A DNA stretch of 19,734 bases from Acidobacteriota bacterium (GCA_020851835.1 JADZBZ010000540.1:1-19734); one strand, 5' to 3'. Shown: positions 1 to 6,520, counted from the stretch's first letter. Numbers and translations: made by a program. The notes: generated from the letters alone by a model not told the origin.

Positions 1-1
1 C

Positions 2-85
2 GGCTCTCCCACATTCGACTGGTCTGGCAGCATCGAGCGGATCCTGGTCATCAACGTCCTGACACCTCCCCGCCCTGAACACTAA
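2..85 (+). CDS. Possible 3' end of an unrecognised gene entering from the left edge
   Basis: The frame beginning at base 2 stays open for 27 codons and stops at TAA 83-85. Its end reads ...ILVINVLTPPRPEH. I do not recognise a family, and such a short open stretch can arise by chance. It is not in frame with the HsdM remnant that follows, so it is not an obvious part of that gene. Confidence 0.2.
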   Translation, partial: GSPTFDWSGSIERILVINVLTPPRPEH

Positions 86-114
86 TTTCCGAGGGAGAAA
101 GTGTCTCATCTATC

Positions 115-513
115 TTGGCAGGGAGGGTAAAGGCAAATGTCGTCTTCTTCGATCGCAAGCCGGCGCGCGAGAAGCCATGGACGGAAACGCTGTGGATTTA
201 CGACCTTCGAACGAACCAGCACTTCACGCTCAAGGAGAATCCGCTCAAGCGATCTGACCTGGACGACTTCGTCACCTGCTACAACGTGAAGAACCGGCAC
301 GATCGACGAGAGACTGAGCGGTTCAAGCCTTTCCCGTACGCCGAGCTGACCAAACGCGACAAGATCAATCTCGATATCTTCTGGTTGAAGGACGAATCTC
401 TCGAGGATTCCGCGAACCTCCCTGACCCGCACGTCATCGCGCTGGAAATCACGCAGGACCTCGAGGCCGCTCTGGAGCAATTCGCGACGATCGCCGAAGA
501 CCTGGAGCGTTGA
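115..513 (+). pseudogene. hsdM: C-terminal remnant of type I restriction-modification methyltransferase HsdM
   Basis: Only the last quarter of a type I N6-adenine DNA methyltransferase subunit remains, about 132 codons against roughly 500 in the family. The conserved C-terminal block is clear: VKANVVFFDRKPA, EKPWTETLWIYDLRTN, FTLKENPLKRSDLDDFV and the late LDIFWLKDESLEDS. The SAM-binding and NPPY/F catalytic parts are absent. An in-frame TGA at 76-78 closes the frame upstream, and codons 79-114 do not look like HsdM, so the homology begins abruptly near 118. The nominal start is a TTG at 115. No HsdS or HsdR is visible. The gene ends one base before the mrr start, which suggests the two were once co-transcribed. 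A decayed fragment is far more likely than a functional short protein. Confidence 0.8.
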
Positions 514-514
514 C

Positions 515-1435
515 GTGCCAGTGCCCACCTACGATCAGTTCATCGAACCCGTGCTGCGCTATCTATCTGCGCATCCAGGCGGGGCCTTGGCACGTGACGT
601 CCACGATGCCGCAGCCGATGCTCTGCACCTCTCGGATGCGGATCGAGCAGAGCTCCTGCCCAGTGGCGTTCAAGCCGTCTACAAGAATCGAGCAGGGTGG
701 GCCCATGATCGGCTCAAGCGAGCCGGATATTCAACGAGCCTGCGCCGAGGCTACTGGAAGCTCACACCCGAGGGCTTGGCGTTTGCGACGACGAGTCGGG
801 AGCCGCTGTCGGCGGAGGCCATCGAGGATCTCGCCACCCGAAACACTGATGTGCGGCTGCGGCCTTCGGATGGCGAGCAGGAAGTAGCCGCGGCCCGCAT
901 TGAGCCGATGGCAGACACGCCCGCTACCGCGAGTCCGGACGACCGGCTTGAACAGGCGCTCGGAGAGCTCAAGCAGTCTGTCGCCGCCGAACTCCTTGAG
1001 GTGCTGTCCCAGGTCTCACCTCAGCACTTCGAGACGATCGTCTTGGATTTGCTGCACCGTATGGGCTACGGCGCCAGCCGCGCCGACTTGCAGCGTGTCG
1101 GCGGCGTTGGTGACGGTGGCATTGACGGTGTGATCTCGCTCGACAGGCTCGGGCTCGAGAAGGTTTACGTCCAGGCTAAGCGCTGGCAGGGAGGCGTCGG
1201 CCGGCCGGACGTTCAAGGATTCTACGGAGCGCTTGCCGGGCAACGCGCAAACAAGGGTGTGTTCATCACGACATCGACGTTCAGCCCTCAGGCACTGGAG
1301 TTTGCGAGATCAGTCGAGAGGATTGTGCTGATCGATGGGGCGAAGCTCGCCGAGCTGATGATCGAGCACGAGGTTGGGGTCACGCTCCGCCCAGTCAAGG
1401 TGCCGAAGCTCGATAGCGACTACTTCGAAGGATAG
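515..1435 (+). CDS. mrr: Mrr-type restriction endonuclease
   Basis: This 306-residue protein has the two-domain layout of Mrr, a type IV endonuclease that in known cases cuts methylated DNA. Residues about 5-90 resemble the winged-helix Mrr N-terminal domain (VYKNRAGWAHDRLKRAG, RRGYWKLTPEG). Residues about 165-290 form the PD-(D/E)XK catalytic domain: HFE173, GDGGID204G, then VYVQAK222RW, where D204 and the Q-x-K lysine are the expected metal-site residues. The motif FITTSTFSPQALEFA is also typical. The start is GTG 515, one base after the HsdM remnant stop; a second GTG two codons later is possible. All key residues are present, so the enzyme looks intact. Its neighbours (HsdM remnant, toxin-antitoxin-like genes) fit a defence islet. 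The base modification it recognises cannot be read from the sequence. Confidence 0.9.
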   Translation: MPVPTYDQFIEPVLRYLSAHPGGALARDVHDAAADALHLSDADRAELLPSGVQAVYKNRAGWAHDRLKRAGYSTSLRRGYWKLTPEGLAFATTSREPLSAEAIEDLATRNTDVRLRPSDGEQEVAAARIEPMADTPATASPDDRLEQALGELKQSVAAELLEVLSQVSPQHFETIVLDLLHRMGYGASRADLQRVGGVGDGGIDGVISLDRLGLEKVYVQAKRWQGGVGRPDVQGFYGALAGQRANKGVFITTSTFSPQALEFARSVERIVLIDGAKLAELMIEHEVGVTLRPVKVPKLDSDYFEG

Positions 1436-1445
1436 ACTGGTCACG

Positions 1446-2651
1446 ATGTCTGCCATCATCCCAGCCGAAGTCAACCCGACCCTCCTCGTGTGGGCACGGG
1501 AGCAGAGCGGCTACCCGGCCGAGACGGTTGCGAAGCGGCTGGGGGTGAAGCTCGATCGCCTCGAAGCTTGGGAGCGCGGTGAGCGAAAGCCCACCGTCCG
1601 CCAGACGCAGGAACTGGCCAAGTACTACCACCGACCTTTCGGAGTCTTCTTCCTTCCGCAGCCCCCGTCCATTCCGCCCCTGGCCGCGGAGTACCGCCGG
1701 TTGCCGGGCGTTCGTCCCGGCGTCGAGTCGCCGGAGTTCCGCTTGGCGATGCGGGTCATGCTGCAGCGAAGAGAGTTGGCGCTTCAGTTGAACGACGAGC
1801 TGGGATTCGCGGTTCCGGAGTTCCGGACCGCCGCGCACCTTTCCGAAGGCCCGACAGCTGTCGGGAACCGTCTCCGCGAAGCGCTGGGCGTTGTAATCGA
1901 GCAGCAACTCGCCTGGCGGGACGAATGGCAGGCGTGGCGGGAGTGGCGATCGGCGGTCGAGCAAGCGGGTGTTCTCGTCTTTCAGTTTCCGAAGGTGCCT
2001 CTCGAACAGACGCGCGGCGTGTCCGTGCTCGACTTTCCGTTGCCGGCGGTCGGTATCAACAGCAAGGAGAGTGCGCCTGGAGCGCGCATCTACTCTCTCC
2101 TCCACGAGCTCGTTCACGTCGCCCTGGCGCTTGGCGAGGAGGAAACCGTTGCCTTGCGCGAGCCTCGCAGCGACTCGCAATGGATGGACGTCGAACGCTT
2201 TGCCGAAGAAGCAGCCAGCGAGGCCATCATTCCGCAGAGTGCCCTGGAGCAGCAACTCAGGGGCATCACGGTGGCGCGTGATGGCTGGGACGTCGCGAGG
2301 GTCCGAACACTGGCCACAAGATTCCGCGTTACGCCGCTTGCGATGGCGACACGCCTCCGTAGCGCGGGAGCCATGAGTTGGGACGGCTATCGCCAATGGC
2401 GGGCAGCCTGGAGCGACTTCGTCGCCTCGCTCAAGCCGCGGAGGGGCGGCATCGCATCCCCGGTTGACAAGACACTCGGCCGCGCAGGGCGGCCGTTTGC
2501 AGAGCTCGTGCTGGAAGCGCTCGACGCCAATCGGATTACGGCCGTCGAAGCAAGCCGATATCTCGACCTCCGATTCGATCACATCGAGAAGCTACGCAGC
2601 GAGTTGACCACCGGCGCCGCCGGCGCCGCTGCGGTGGACGACGGCGATTAA
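1446..2651 (+). CDS. Xre-HTH / ImmA-IrrE metallopeptidase, antitoxin-like
   Basis: This protein of 401 residues has an Xre-type helix-turn-helix (about residues 12-62: AETVAKRLGVKLDRLEAWE followed by KPTVRQTQELAKYY) joined to an ImmA/IrrE zinc peptidase domain. The zinc motif is H220-E-L-V-H224 in YSLLHELVHVAL, followed by the conserved block around E250 (ERFAEEAASEAIIP) that supplies further active-site residues. Proteins of this type bind operator DNA and cleave or release a partner regulator. ATG 1446 fits the HTH alignment and lies 10 bp after mrr, with a GAAGGA stretch about 14 bp upstream. The frame is open further up but overlaps mrr with unrelated sequence. The PIN-like DUF4411 gene follows by 14 bp, an arrangement known as a toxin-antitoxin pair, so this is the likely antitoxin and autoregulator. 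The residues after about 380 (ELTTGAAGAAAVDDGD) form a low-complexity tail. Confidence 0.88.
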   Translation: MSAIIPAEVNPTLLVWAREQSGYPAETVAKRLGVKLDRLEAWERGERKPTVRQTQELAKYYHRPFGVFFLPQPPSIPPLAAEYRRLPGVRPGVESPEFRLAMRVMLQRRELALQLNDELGFAVPEFRTAAHLSEGPTAVGNRLREALGVVIEQQLAWRDEWQAWREWRSAVEQAGVLVFQFPKVPLEQTRGVSVLDFPLPAVGINSKESAPGARIYSLLHELVHVALALGEEETVALREPRSDSQWMDVERFAEEAASEAIIPQSALEQQLRGITVARDGWDVARVRTLATRFRVTPLAMATRLRSAGAMSWDGYRQWRAAWSDFVASLKPRRGGIASPVDKTLGRAGRPFAELVLEALDANRITAVEASRYLDLRFDHIEKLRSELTTGAAGAAAVDDGD

Positions 2652-2665
2652 TCGGCGACCAGCCC

Positions 2666-3139
2666 ATGTACTCGCTCGACACAAGCATGTTCATGGACTG
2701 GCAGGCGAGGTACTACCCTCTCGACGTGTTTCGGTCGTTGGAAGAAAGGCTTCTGCAGCTCATTGGCGCGGGCGAATGCGCCGCCGTCGCGCTCGTCAGG
2801 GAAGAAATCGATTCGGTAGGGACGCCAGGACTGCAGACCTGGGCTAAGGGCAACGCCGGTCTCTTCGTTCCGCTGACGACCGAGATTCAGCAGGCTGGCG
2901 CGGCGATTGAGGCGATGTATCCCGACCTGCTGGACCCAAAGAGTCCGTACCAGTCCGCGGATGCGTACGTGATCGCGCTTGCGCAGCTCCGGAACGGCGT
3001 CGTCGTTTCGCAGGAAACGTCAGCAGCGGAAAAGCGCAAGCCGCCCAAGGACCACTACATCCCGGACGTGTGCCGTGAACTTGGCGTGCCCTGCATCAAC
3101 CTGCTTGGCCTCATGAGGCGCGAGCGATGGGAGTTGTAG
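2666..3139 (+). CDS. DUF4411 family PIN-like protein, probable toxin
   Basis: This 157-residue protein matches the DUF4411 family, which has a PIN-like RNase fold. Visible acidic positions suited to metal binding are D5 (YSLDTSMFMD), E46/E47 (LVREEID) and D99 (SADAYVIALA). The conserved VVSQET segment and the C-terminal DHYIPDVCRELGVPCINLLGLM are also present. Length and motifs look complete. It starts at ATG 2666, 14 bp behind the Xre/ImmA-IrrE gene, the usual partner of DUF4411. The inference is an endoribonuclease toxin held by that partner. RNase activity is a family-level expectation, not something the sequence proves. The gene stops at TAG 3137-3139. Confidence 0.85.
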   Translation: MYSLDTSMFMDWQARYYPLDVFRSLEERLLQLIGAGECAAVALVREEIDSVGTPGLQTWAKGNAGLFVPLTTEIQQAGAAIEAMYPDLLDPKSPYQSADAYVIALAQLRNGVVVSQETSAAEKRKPPKDHYIPDVCRELGVPCINLLGLMRRERWEL

Positions 3140-3166
3140 AGGGTTCGCTTACCGATGTTTGACGTT

Positions 3167-3185
3167 CATGCCCAACATGGGCATG
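3167..3185. promoter_or_regulatory. Palindrome over the nucleotidyltransferase start, candidate operator
   Basis: CATGCCCA-ACA-TGGGCATG is a perfect 8-bp inverted repeat with a 3-bp centre, and T3166/A3186 extend it to 9 bp. It covers the proposed ATG at 3168. The shorter palindrome ATGATCAT (3183-3190) begins inside its right arm. Because the gene encodes a winged helix, autoregulation at this site is plausible. An mRNA hairpin hiding the start codon is an alternative. Confidence 0.45.
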
Positions 3186-3824
3186 ATCATACCCGTATTG
3201 GGTTCCAGAACCAGTTCGAGTCGATCCCGTCGCAAAAGCCTCGCGGATGCGCTGTTCACCAAGACGCAGCAACGCGTGTTGCGTGTACTTTTCGGGCAGC
3301 CTGAGCGAAGTGTTTACGCATCTGAGCTGATTCGAGAAGCGGGCACCGGCTCAGGAGCGGCGCAGCGCGAGCTAGCGAAGCTCGAACAGAGTGGCCTGGT
3401 TGTCGCGCGCCGAATTGGAAATCAGAAGCACTACCAGGCCAATGCTGCGTCGCCGCTCTTCGGCGAGTTGCGGAACATCGTGCTGAAGACGGTCGGACTC
3501 GCGGAGCCGCTGCGCGATGCCCTGAAACACTTGTCGTCGACCATTCGCGCGGCCTTCGTGTACGGTTCCGTCGCCAAGGCGACCGACGAATCGGCAAGCG
3601 ACATCGATCTGATGATCATTAGCGACAGTCTCACGTACGGCGACCTCTTCGGCGCTATTGAACGGGTCACGCGCACCGTGGGTCGAAAGATCAATCCGAC
3701 GGTGTACACGGCCGCCGAGTTTTCAAAGCGCGCCCGGACGGGAAACGCGTTCGTGACGCGGGTGCTGGAGCAGCCGAAGCTCTGGGTAATTGGATCGGAA
3801 GATGACGTCACCATCGCCGCTTGA
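3168..3824 (+). CDS. Winged-helix / MNT-type nucleotidyltransferase
   Basis: The N-terminal half (about residues 25-95) is a winged helix of the MarR/ArsR kind: ALFTKTQQRVLRVLFGQP, ELIREAGTGSGAAQRELAKLEQSGLV, then RRIGNQKHYQAN. It is followed by a minimal nucleotidyltransferase domain with the signature VYGSVAKATDESASDIDLMII, that is GSxAK...SDID with the two aspartates that bind metal. NPTVYTAAEF and NAFVTRVLEQPKLWVIGSEDD are typical of this family. Related MNT proteins act as antitoxins that AMPylate or otherwise modify a HEPN RNase. ATG 3168 is preferred because it keeps a MPNMG opening that I recall from relatives; ATG 3177 and 3183 are alternatives and none has a good ribosome site. The end overlaps a broken partner by 23 bp, and a HEPN-like gene lies downstream. 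Confidence 0.85.
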   Translation: MPNMGMIIPVLGSRTSSSRSRRKSLADALFTKTQQRVLRVLFGQPERSVYASELIREAGTGSGAAQRELAKLEQSGLVVARRIGNQKHYQANAASPLFGELRNIVLKTVGLAEPLRDALKHLSSTIRAAFVYGSVAKATDESASDIDLMIISDSLTYGDLFGAIERVTRTVGRKINPTVYTAAEFSKRARTGNAFVTRVLEQPKLWVIGSEDDVTIAA

Positions 3825-3931
3825 GCGCCTCGCCACGTCCCGGAAACGTACTCGCAAAAGGACCTCCTCATTCAAAGGAATTTGCAGGCTCGTTCGTTCG
3901 GGCCTGACACGGAAGGTCGGCGGACTCCAAG
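3802..3931 (+). pseudogene. Frameshifted remnant of the nucleotidyltransferase's overlapping partner
   Basis: ATG 3802 opens a frame (MTSPSPLERLA) inside the end of the nucleotidyltransferase gene. After the base at 3835 the match continues in another frame as RPGNVLAKGPPHSKEFAG. It then slips again to read VRSGLTR, and an in-frame TGA at 3905 blocks the middle frame. From memory, intact partners read roughly LExLxGPGKPLxAExPDxKEFxGLxRSGxxRLxDA and continue through an all-helical domain of about 150 residues. Here everything after that opening is gone and a new gene starts at 3932. The best reading is a gene broken by at least two small frame changes plus loss of its 3' part. Family identity rests on recall only. 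Confidence 0.6.
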
Positions 3932-4618
3932 ATGTGGATCACCTGGAAGCACGAAGACACTGACTTTGCAGAATCGCTCACGTTCGAGCAGAAGGTCGAT
4001 GTGTTTGTCGAGCAGACTCTCGGATGGCAATTGCACATCGCTGACCTTGTCGCCAGCGGGGGCACCACCTTCGGCGAATTTAAGGTCGGCAAAGCCGGGT
4101 ACGGCGTTCCAGCGATTCGCCATTCTGGGTTCGCAGTCCTGCACATCTGCTTCAGCTATGTCGAGCTGGTCGGCTCTCTTGTGCAGGCAACACGTCAGTC
4201 ACCGTCCAAGACGTTCGAAGCCGGACTTCGCGTGATACCTGGGTTGATTGACGCGTCGCAGGTCAGCACGGCGGTGATCACGCGACTCTACGAAGCAGCC
4301 CGATGCGGCCTGTATCACGAAGGCCGCACTCGCCCTGGGGTTGGCCTTGGCCATCCCCCGGATGGAAACGCCATCGCTTCTGATCCCCGGACTGGCACGA
4401 TCGGCATCAGCCCGGAGCGTCTTCCGAAAGTTCTCAAGGCGCACCTTGAACGGCTCAGGCTCGAATTGCTGGACATGTCGAACGTCGGACTTCGTCATCG
4501 CTTTGAGCAGCGGTTTGACAGTGGTTTCACCCAACCGCCGCAGAACAGGGCGCTGCTGCCAACGAGCCGGAGGGCGCGCCGGCAGAGGGCGAGGCGAGCG
4601 AAGCCAGCGCGCGGCTGA
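3932..4618 (+). CDS. Uncharacterised protein with HEPN-like RX4H motif
   Basis: This 228-residue protein belongs to no family I can name. Its central part is helical in appearance (FAVLHICFSYVELVGSLVQATRQS, then VSTAVITRLYEAARCGLYHEGRTRPGVGLG). R124-CGLY-H129 fits the RX4-6H signature of HEPN RNases and sits at the end of a predicted helix, as in that family. The last 25 or so residues (SRRARRQRARRAKPARG) are a basic low-complexity tail encoded by GC-rich DNA unlike the rest, so the original stop may have been lost. It starts at ATG 3932, directly behind the broken partner gene and in the same direction as the nucleotidyltransferase. A HEPN-type toxin paired with that enzyme is an attractive but unproven idea. 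The UDG-like gene follows closely. Confidence 0.6.
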   Translation: MWITWKHEDTDFAESLTFEQKVDVFVEQTLGWQLHIADLVASGGTTFGEFKVGKAGYGVPAIRHSGFAVLHICFSYVELVGSLVQATRQSPSKTFEAGLRVIPGLIDASQVSTAVITRLYEAARCGLYHEGRTRPGVGLGHPPDGNAIASDPRTGTIGISPERLPKVLKAHLERLRLELLDMSNVGLRHRFEQRFDSGFTQPPQNRALLPTSRRARRQRARRAKPARG

Positions 4619-4640
4619 GCGCTGATCATTGTCAGACGAG

Positions 4641-5414
4641 ATGGTCCCCTTTGGCGAAGCGACACGGATGAGTTTCGCTACCCGAGTGCGCGAGCTCGAG
4701 GACGAGTTCGCCGCTGCTGCGGCGGTTGACGGCGATGTCTATCTTCCCAATTTCACACCCAGTGGACCCGTCGATGCAGTCTTGATTGGAATGGAGCCCT
4801 CGCTCGGACGGTGGGCTCGTACGCCCGCTGAAGCCGCTCCGAAGATTGCTGCCGGGTTTCGGAACTTCATGTGGTCGCCGGAGGATTTCATCCTCCATTA
4901 CGCGGCTCGACGTCACCTATGCTCAGCCGGCGGGACCTATCACGTTACTGACATCTCGAAGGGCGCCATGACTGTGAAGAAGGCGCACATCGATCGGCGT
5001 GCTCGTTACACACGATGGGCGGTCCTGTTGAATAAGGAGATCCGGCTCATTGCGAAGCCAGGTGCTCACATTATTGCGATCGGCCGGGATGTGTTCAGCT
5101 TCCTGGAGCGAAATGGTATTGATCGTGACGTCAAGAGCATCATGCACTACTCCGCACTGGCGAACGCCGCCCGAAACGCGGCTGTGATGGGGCGGGAGAC
5201 TGAATTCCTCGCCTTCTCCGAAACGTTGTCGATGCAGGACATTGTCGACGTTGCAGCCGAGGTCATGCAAGAGAACTCCATCTCTGTCGCGATGTCTGCG
5301 GAAACCATCACACGCCTGCGCAAGGCCACGTTGTCGGAGTCACGTAAGAAGTTGGCGTTTGTCTATTCGACTGTTTTCGCGAAACTGAGGGCTCGTGGTC
5401 GTGCGCAGGGGTGA
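4641..5414 (+). CDS. Uracil-DNA-glycosylase-fold-like protein, function unknown
   Basis: The protein has about 257 residues from ATG 4641; TTG 4629 and ATG 4668 are alternative starts and none has a strong ribosome site. The segment VDAVLIGMEPSLGRW resembles motif 1 of the UDG superfamily, closest in style to the SMUG GMNPG motif. It is followed by YTRWAVLLNKEIRLIAKPGAHIIAIGRDV, the usual core strand-helix pattern of that fold, and by MHYSALANAARN, placed like the second active-site loop. The canonical catalytic residues are not clearly present, so the reaction is uncertain. The first start considered is 10 bp after the HEPN-like gene, suggesting one transcript. Base excision, nucleotide sensing or an inactive defence sensor are all possible. 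The fold assignment is tentative. Confidence 0.55.
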   Translation: MVPFGEATRMSFATRVRELEDEFAAAAAVDGDVYLPNFTPSGPVDAVLIGMEPSLGRWARTPAEAAPKIAAGFRNFMWSPEDFILHYAARRHLCSAGGTYHVTDISKGAMTVKKAHIDRRARYTRWAVLLNKEIRLIAKPGAHIIAIGRDVFSFLERNGIDRDVKSIMHYSALANAARNAAVMGRETEFLAFSETLSMQDIVDVAAEVMQENSISVAMSAETITRLRKATLSESRKKLAFVYSTVFAKLRARGRAQG

Positions 5415-5717
5415 AGGGATGGTTGGCGTCGGCGCGATCAAGCCGGGCGGCTTCGCTATGCGGAATGAGTCGCTGCGTCCAGCGAGCACACCTTCGCTGC
5501 CGACTTGCCGGAACTTGGGTACATCACACGCGACACGGTTCACAGTAGCAACAGATTCTCACCGCGCATCGTCGCGGCGTTGTTGGAGCGACATGGCGGC
5601 GACCGATTTGGGCCACGACATCGTGGAACACTACGATTGTTGCGCGATCCCGTACAGCAGGCCGAGGCACAGTACGCCGAGTGGAATGTGGTCGATTTCA
5701 GACCCTCGGCGTGAGGA

Positions 5718-5749
5718 ATCCCGCCAAAGTCCCGCCAGAATGGCGGGAT
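5718..5749. repeat. REP-like palindrome with duplicated left arm
   Basis: TCCCGCC occurs at 5719-5725 and again at 5730-5736, and its complement GGCGGGA at 5742-5748. The inner pair forms a perfect 7-bp stem with loop AGAAT. The outer copy can pair instead over 8 bp (ATCCCGCC with GGCGGGAT). There is no T-tract after it, so it is less like an intrinsic terminator than like a dispersed REP element. Whether it recurs in the genome cannot be seen here. Confidence 0.5.
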
Positions 5750-5814
5750 GCAGAGCCGGCTCTCAAGCGTGCAGGAGCACGGCCGCAGACGGCTCATAGG
5801 CCGCCCATCTTAAC

Positions 5815-5834
5815 TGTTACCGTCCGTGGTAACA
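5815..5834. promoter_or_regulatory. Candidate operator TGTTACC-N6-GGTAACA before the DUF4160/HTH pair
   Basis: Perfect 7-bp inverted repeat arms with a 6-bp spacer end 10 bp before the GTG at 5845. The dyad geometry suits an HTH dimer, and the second gene of the pair encodes an HTH protein, so autoregulation of a toxin-antitoxin-like operon is the natural reading. No clear -35/-10 pair was identified next to it. Confidence 0.5.
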
Positions 5835-5844
5835 TCTTTAATCA

Positions 5845-6040
5845 GTGGGCAAGTATCGGCGGGGCGGGTACGTCTTTATCACGTGGAAAGGCGATCACCC
5901 ACCGCGGTCATGTCCACGTCTACCGCGACGGCACGCTGATCGTGAAGTGGGACTTGGACAATCAGAAAGCCATGAAGGGTGCGGCGACGCGGCGCATTCT
6001 GGAACTGATCAGGGAGCTGGAAGCTGAGGGCCTGCTGTGA
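5845..6040 (+). pseudogene. DUF4160-type gene broken by a one-base insertion
   Basis: From GTG 5845 the reading MGKYRRGGYVFITWKGDHPPR is the start of a DUF4160-like protein with its GDHPP signature, but the frame then runs into unrelated sequence. One frame over, from about 5908, it continues exactly as HVHVYRDGTLIVKWDLDN and RRILELIRELEAEGLL to TGA 6038-6040. Removing one G from the GG at 5906-5907 restores GDHPPRHVHV, the expected His-rich family motif, and gives a protein of about 64 residues. DUF4160 proteins are usually found in toxin-antitoxin-like pairs, and this one overlaps the next gene as GTGA. A sequencing error is possible; otherwise the toxin-like partner is inactivated while its antitoxin-like gene survives. 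Confidence 0.75.
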
Positions 6041-6504
6041 AGATCCGCTCTATCAGGCACAACAATCGGAAGAAGGTGTTCGAGGTCGGCACCTCGACGA
6101 AGAAGCTGGTGTTCCCGTTTTCGAAGGCGGCGCCGGCGCCCACGGCGGAAGACCCGGTCGCGGAGCTCGCCGTCGACCCGGAGGCTGGCCGGGAGGCGTT
6201 TACCTACGTCCTCCACTCCGGCCGCACCGGCACGGTGCACGTCGAGCAGGTGCTCGAGTACAACCAGGATCCGACCTACCTGCGCGATCTCCTGTTGTAC
6301 CGGTTGACGCTCGAAGCGCAGAAGCGAATCGTCGCGAGCCCGCTCTCGAAGCGCGAGATCGTGCGCCGGCTGGGGACGTCTGCGGCGCAGTTGTATCGCC
6401 TGCTCGATCAGACGAACTACCGCAAGTCCGTCGATCAGCTCCTCGCGCTGCTGCAAGTGCTCAACTGTGACGTTGATCTGGTCGTCCGGACCAAGAGTGC
6501 CTGA
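6037..6504 (+). CDS. HTH antitoxin-like regulator paired with DUF4160
   Basis: This 155-residue protein starts with GTG 6037 overlapping the stop of the DUF4160 gene. Residues 1-75 hold a beta-rich domain (IRHNNRKKVFEVGTSTKKLVFPF, then GTVHVEQVLEYNQDP) resembling the small ligand or partner-binding domain of such pairs. Residues about 100-150 are a helix-turn-helix: SKREIVRRLGTSAAQLYRLLDQTN followed by KSVDQLLALLQVLNCDVDLVV, which is close to HigA/Xre-like antitoxins. The frame is intact. The tight overlap argues for translational coupling, and the palindrome at 5815-5834 is a candidate binding site. With its partner frameshifted, it may persist only as an orphan regulator. Confidence 0.7.
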   Translation: MKIRSIRHNNRKKVFEVGTSTKKLVFPFSKAAPAPTAEDPVAELAVDPEAGREAFTYVLHSGRTGTVHVEQVLEYNQDPTYLRDLLLYRLTLEAQKRIVASPLSKREIVRRLGTSAAQLYRLLDQTNYRKSVDQLLALLQVLNCDVDLVVRTKSA

Positions 6505-6520
6505 CGCGACACGCCTGGAG

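Larger units (their letters stand above)
5415..5844. other. Gene-poor stretch between the islet modules
   Basis: No convincing gene is visible here. An open frame of 69 codons (TTG 5505 to TGA 5714; ...NRFSPRIVAALLERHGG..., ending EWNVVDFRPSA) has ordinary amino-acid use and could be a short hypothetical or a fragment of a lost gene, but I do not recognise it. A longer frame from 5395 to 5799 has an implausible composition rich in Ser, Arg and Cys. The interval also holds a REP-like palindrome (5718-5749) and an operator-like palindrome (5815-5834), listed separately. Confidence 0.5.

Noticed and set aside
4540..4640. Integron attC site after the HEPN-like gene
   Set aside because: No GTTRRRY/RYYYAAC pair flanks the GC-rich, partly self-complementary stretch, and there is no integrase nearby.
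5395..5799. A 134-codon plus-strand open frame
   Set aside because: Amino-acid use is unlike any normal protein (Ser, Arg, Cys rich), there is no ribosome site, and it overlaps the UDG-like gene.
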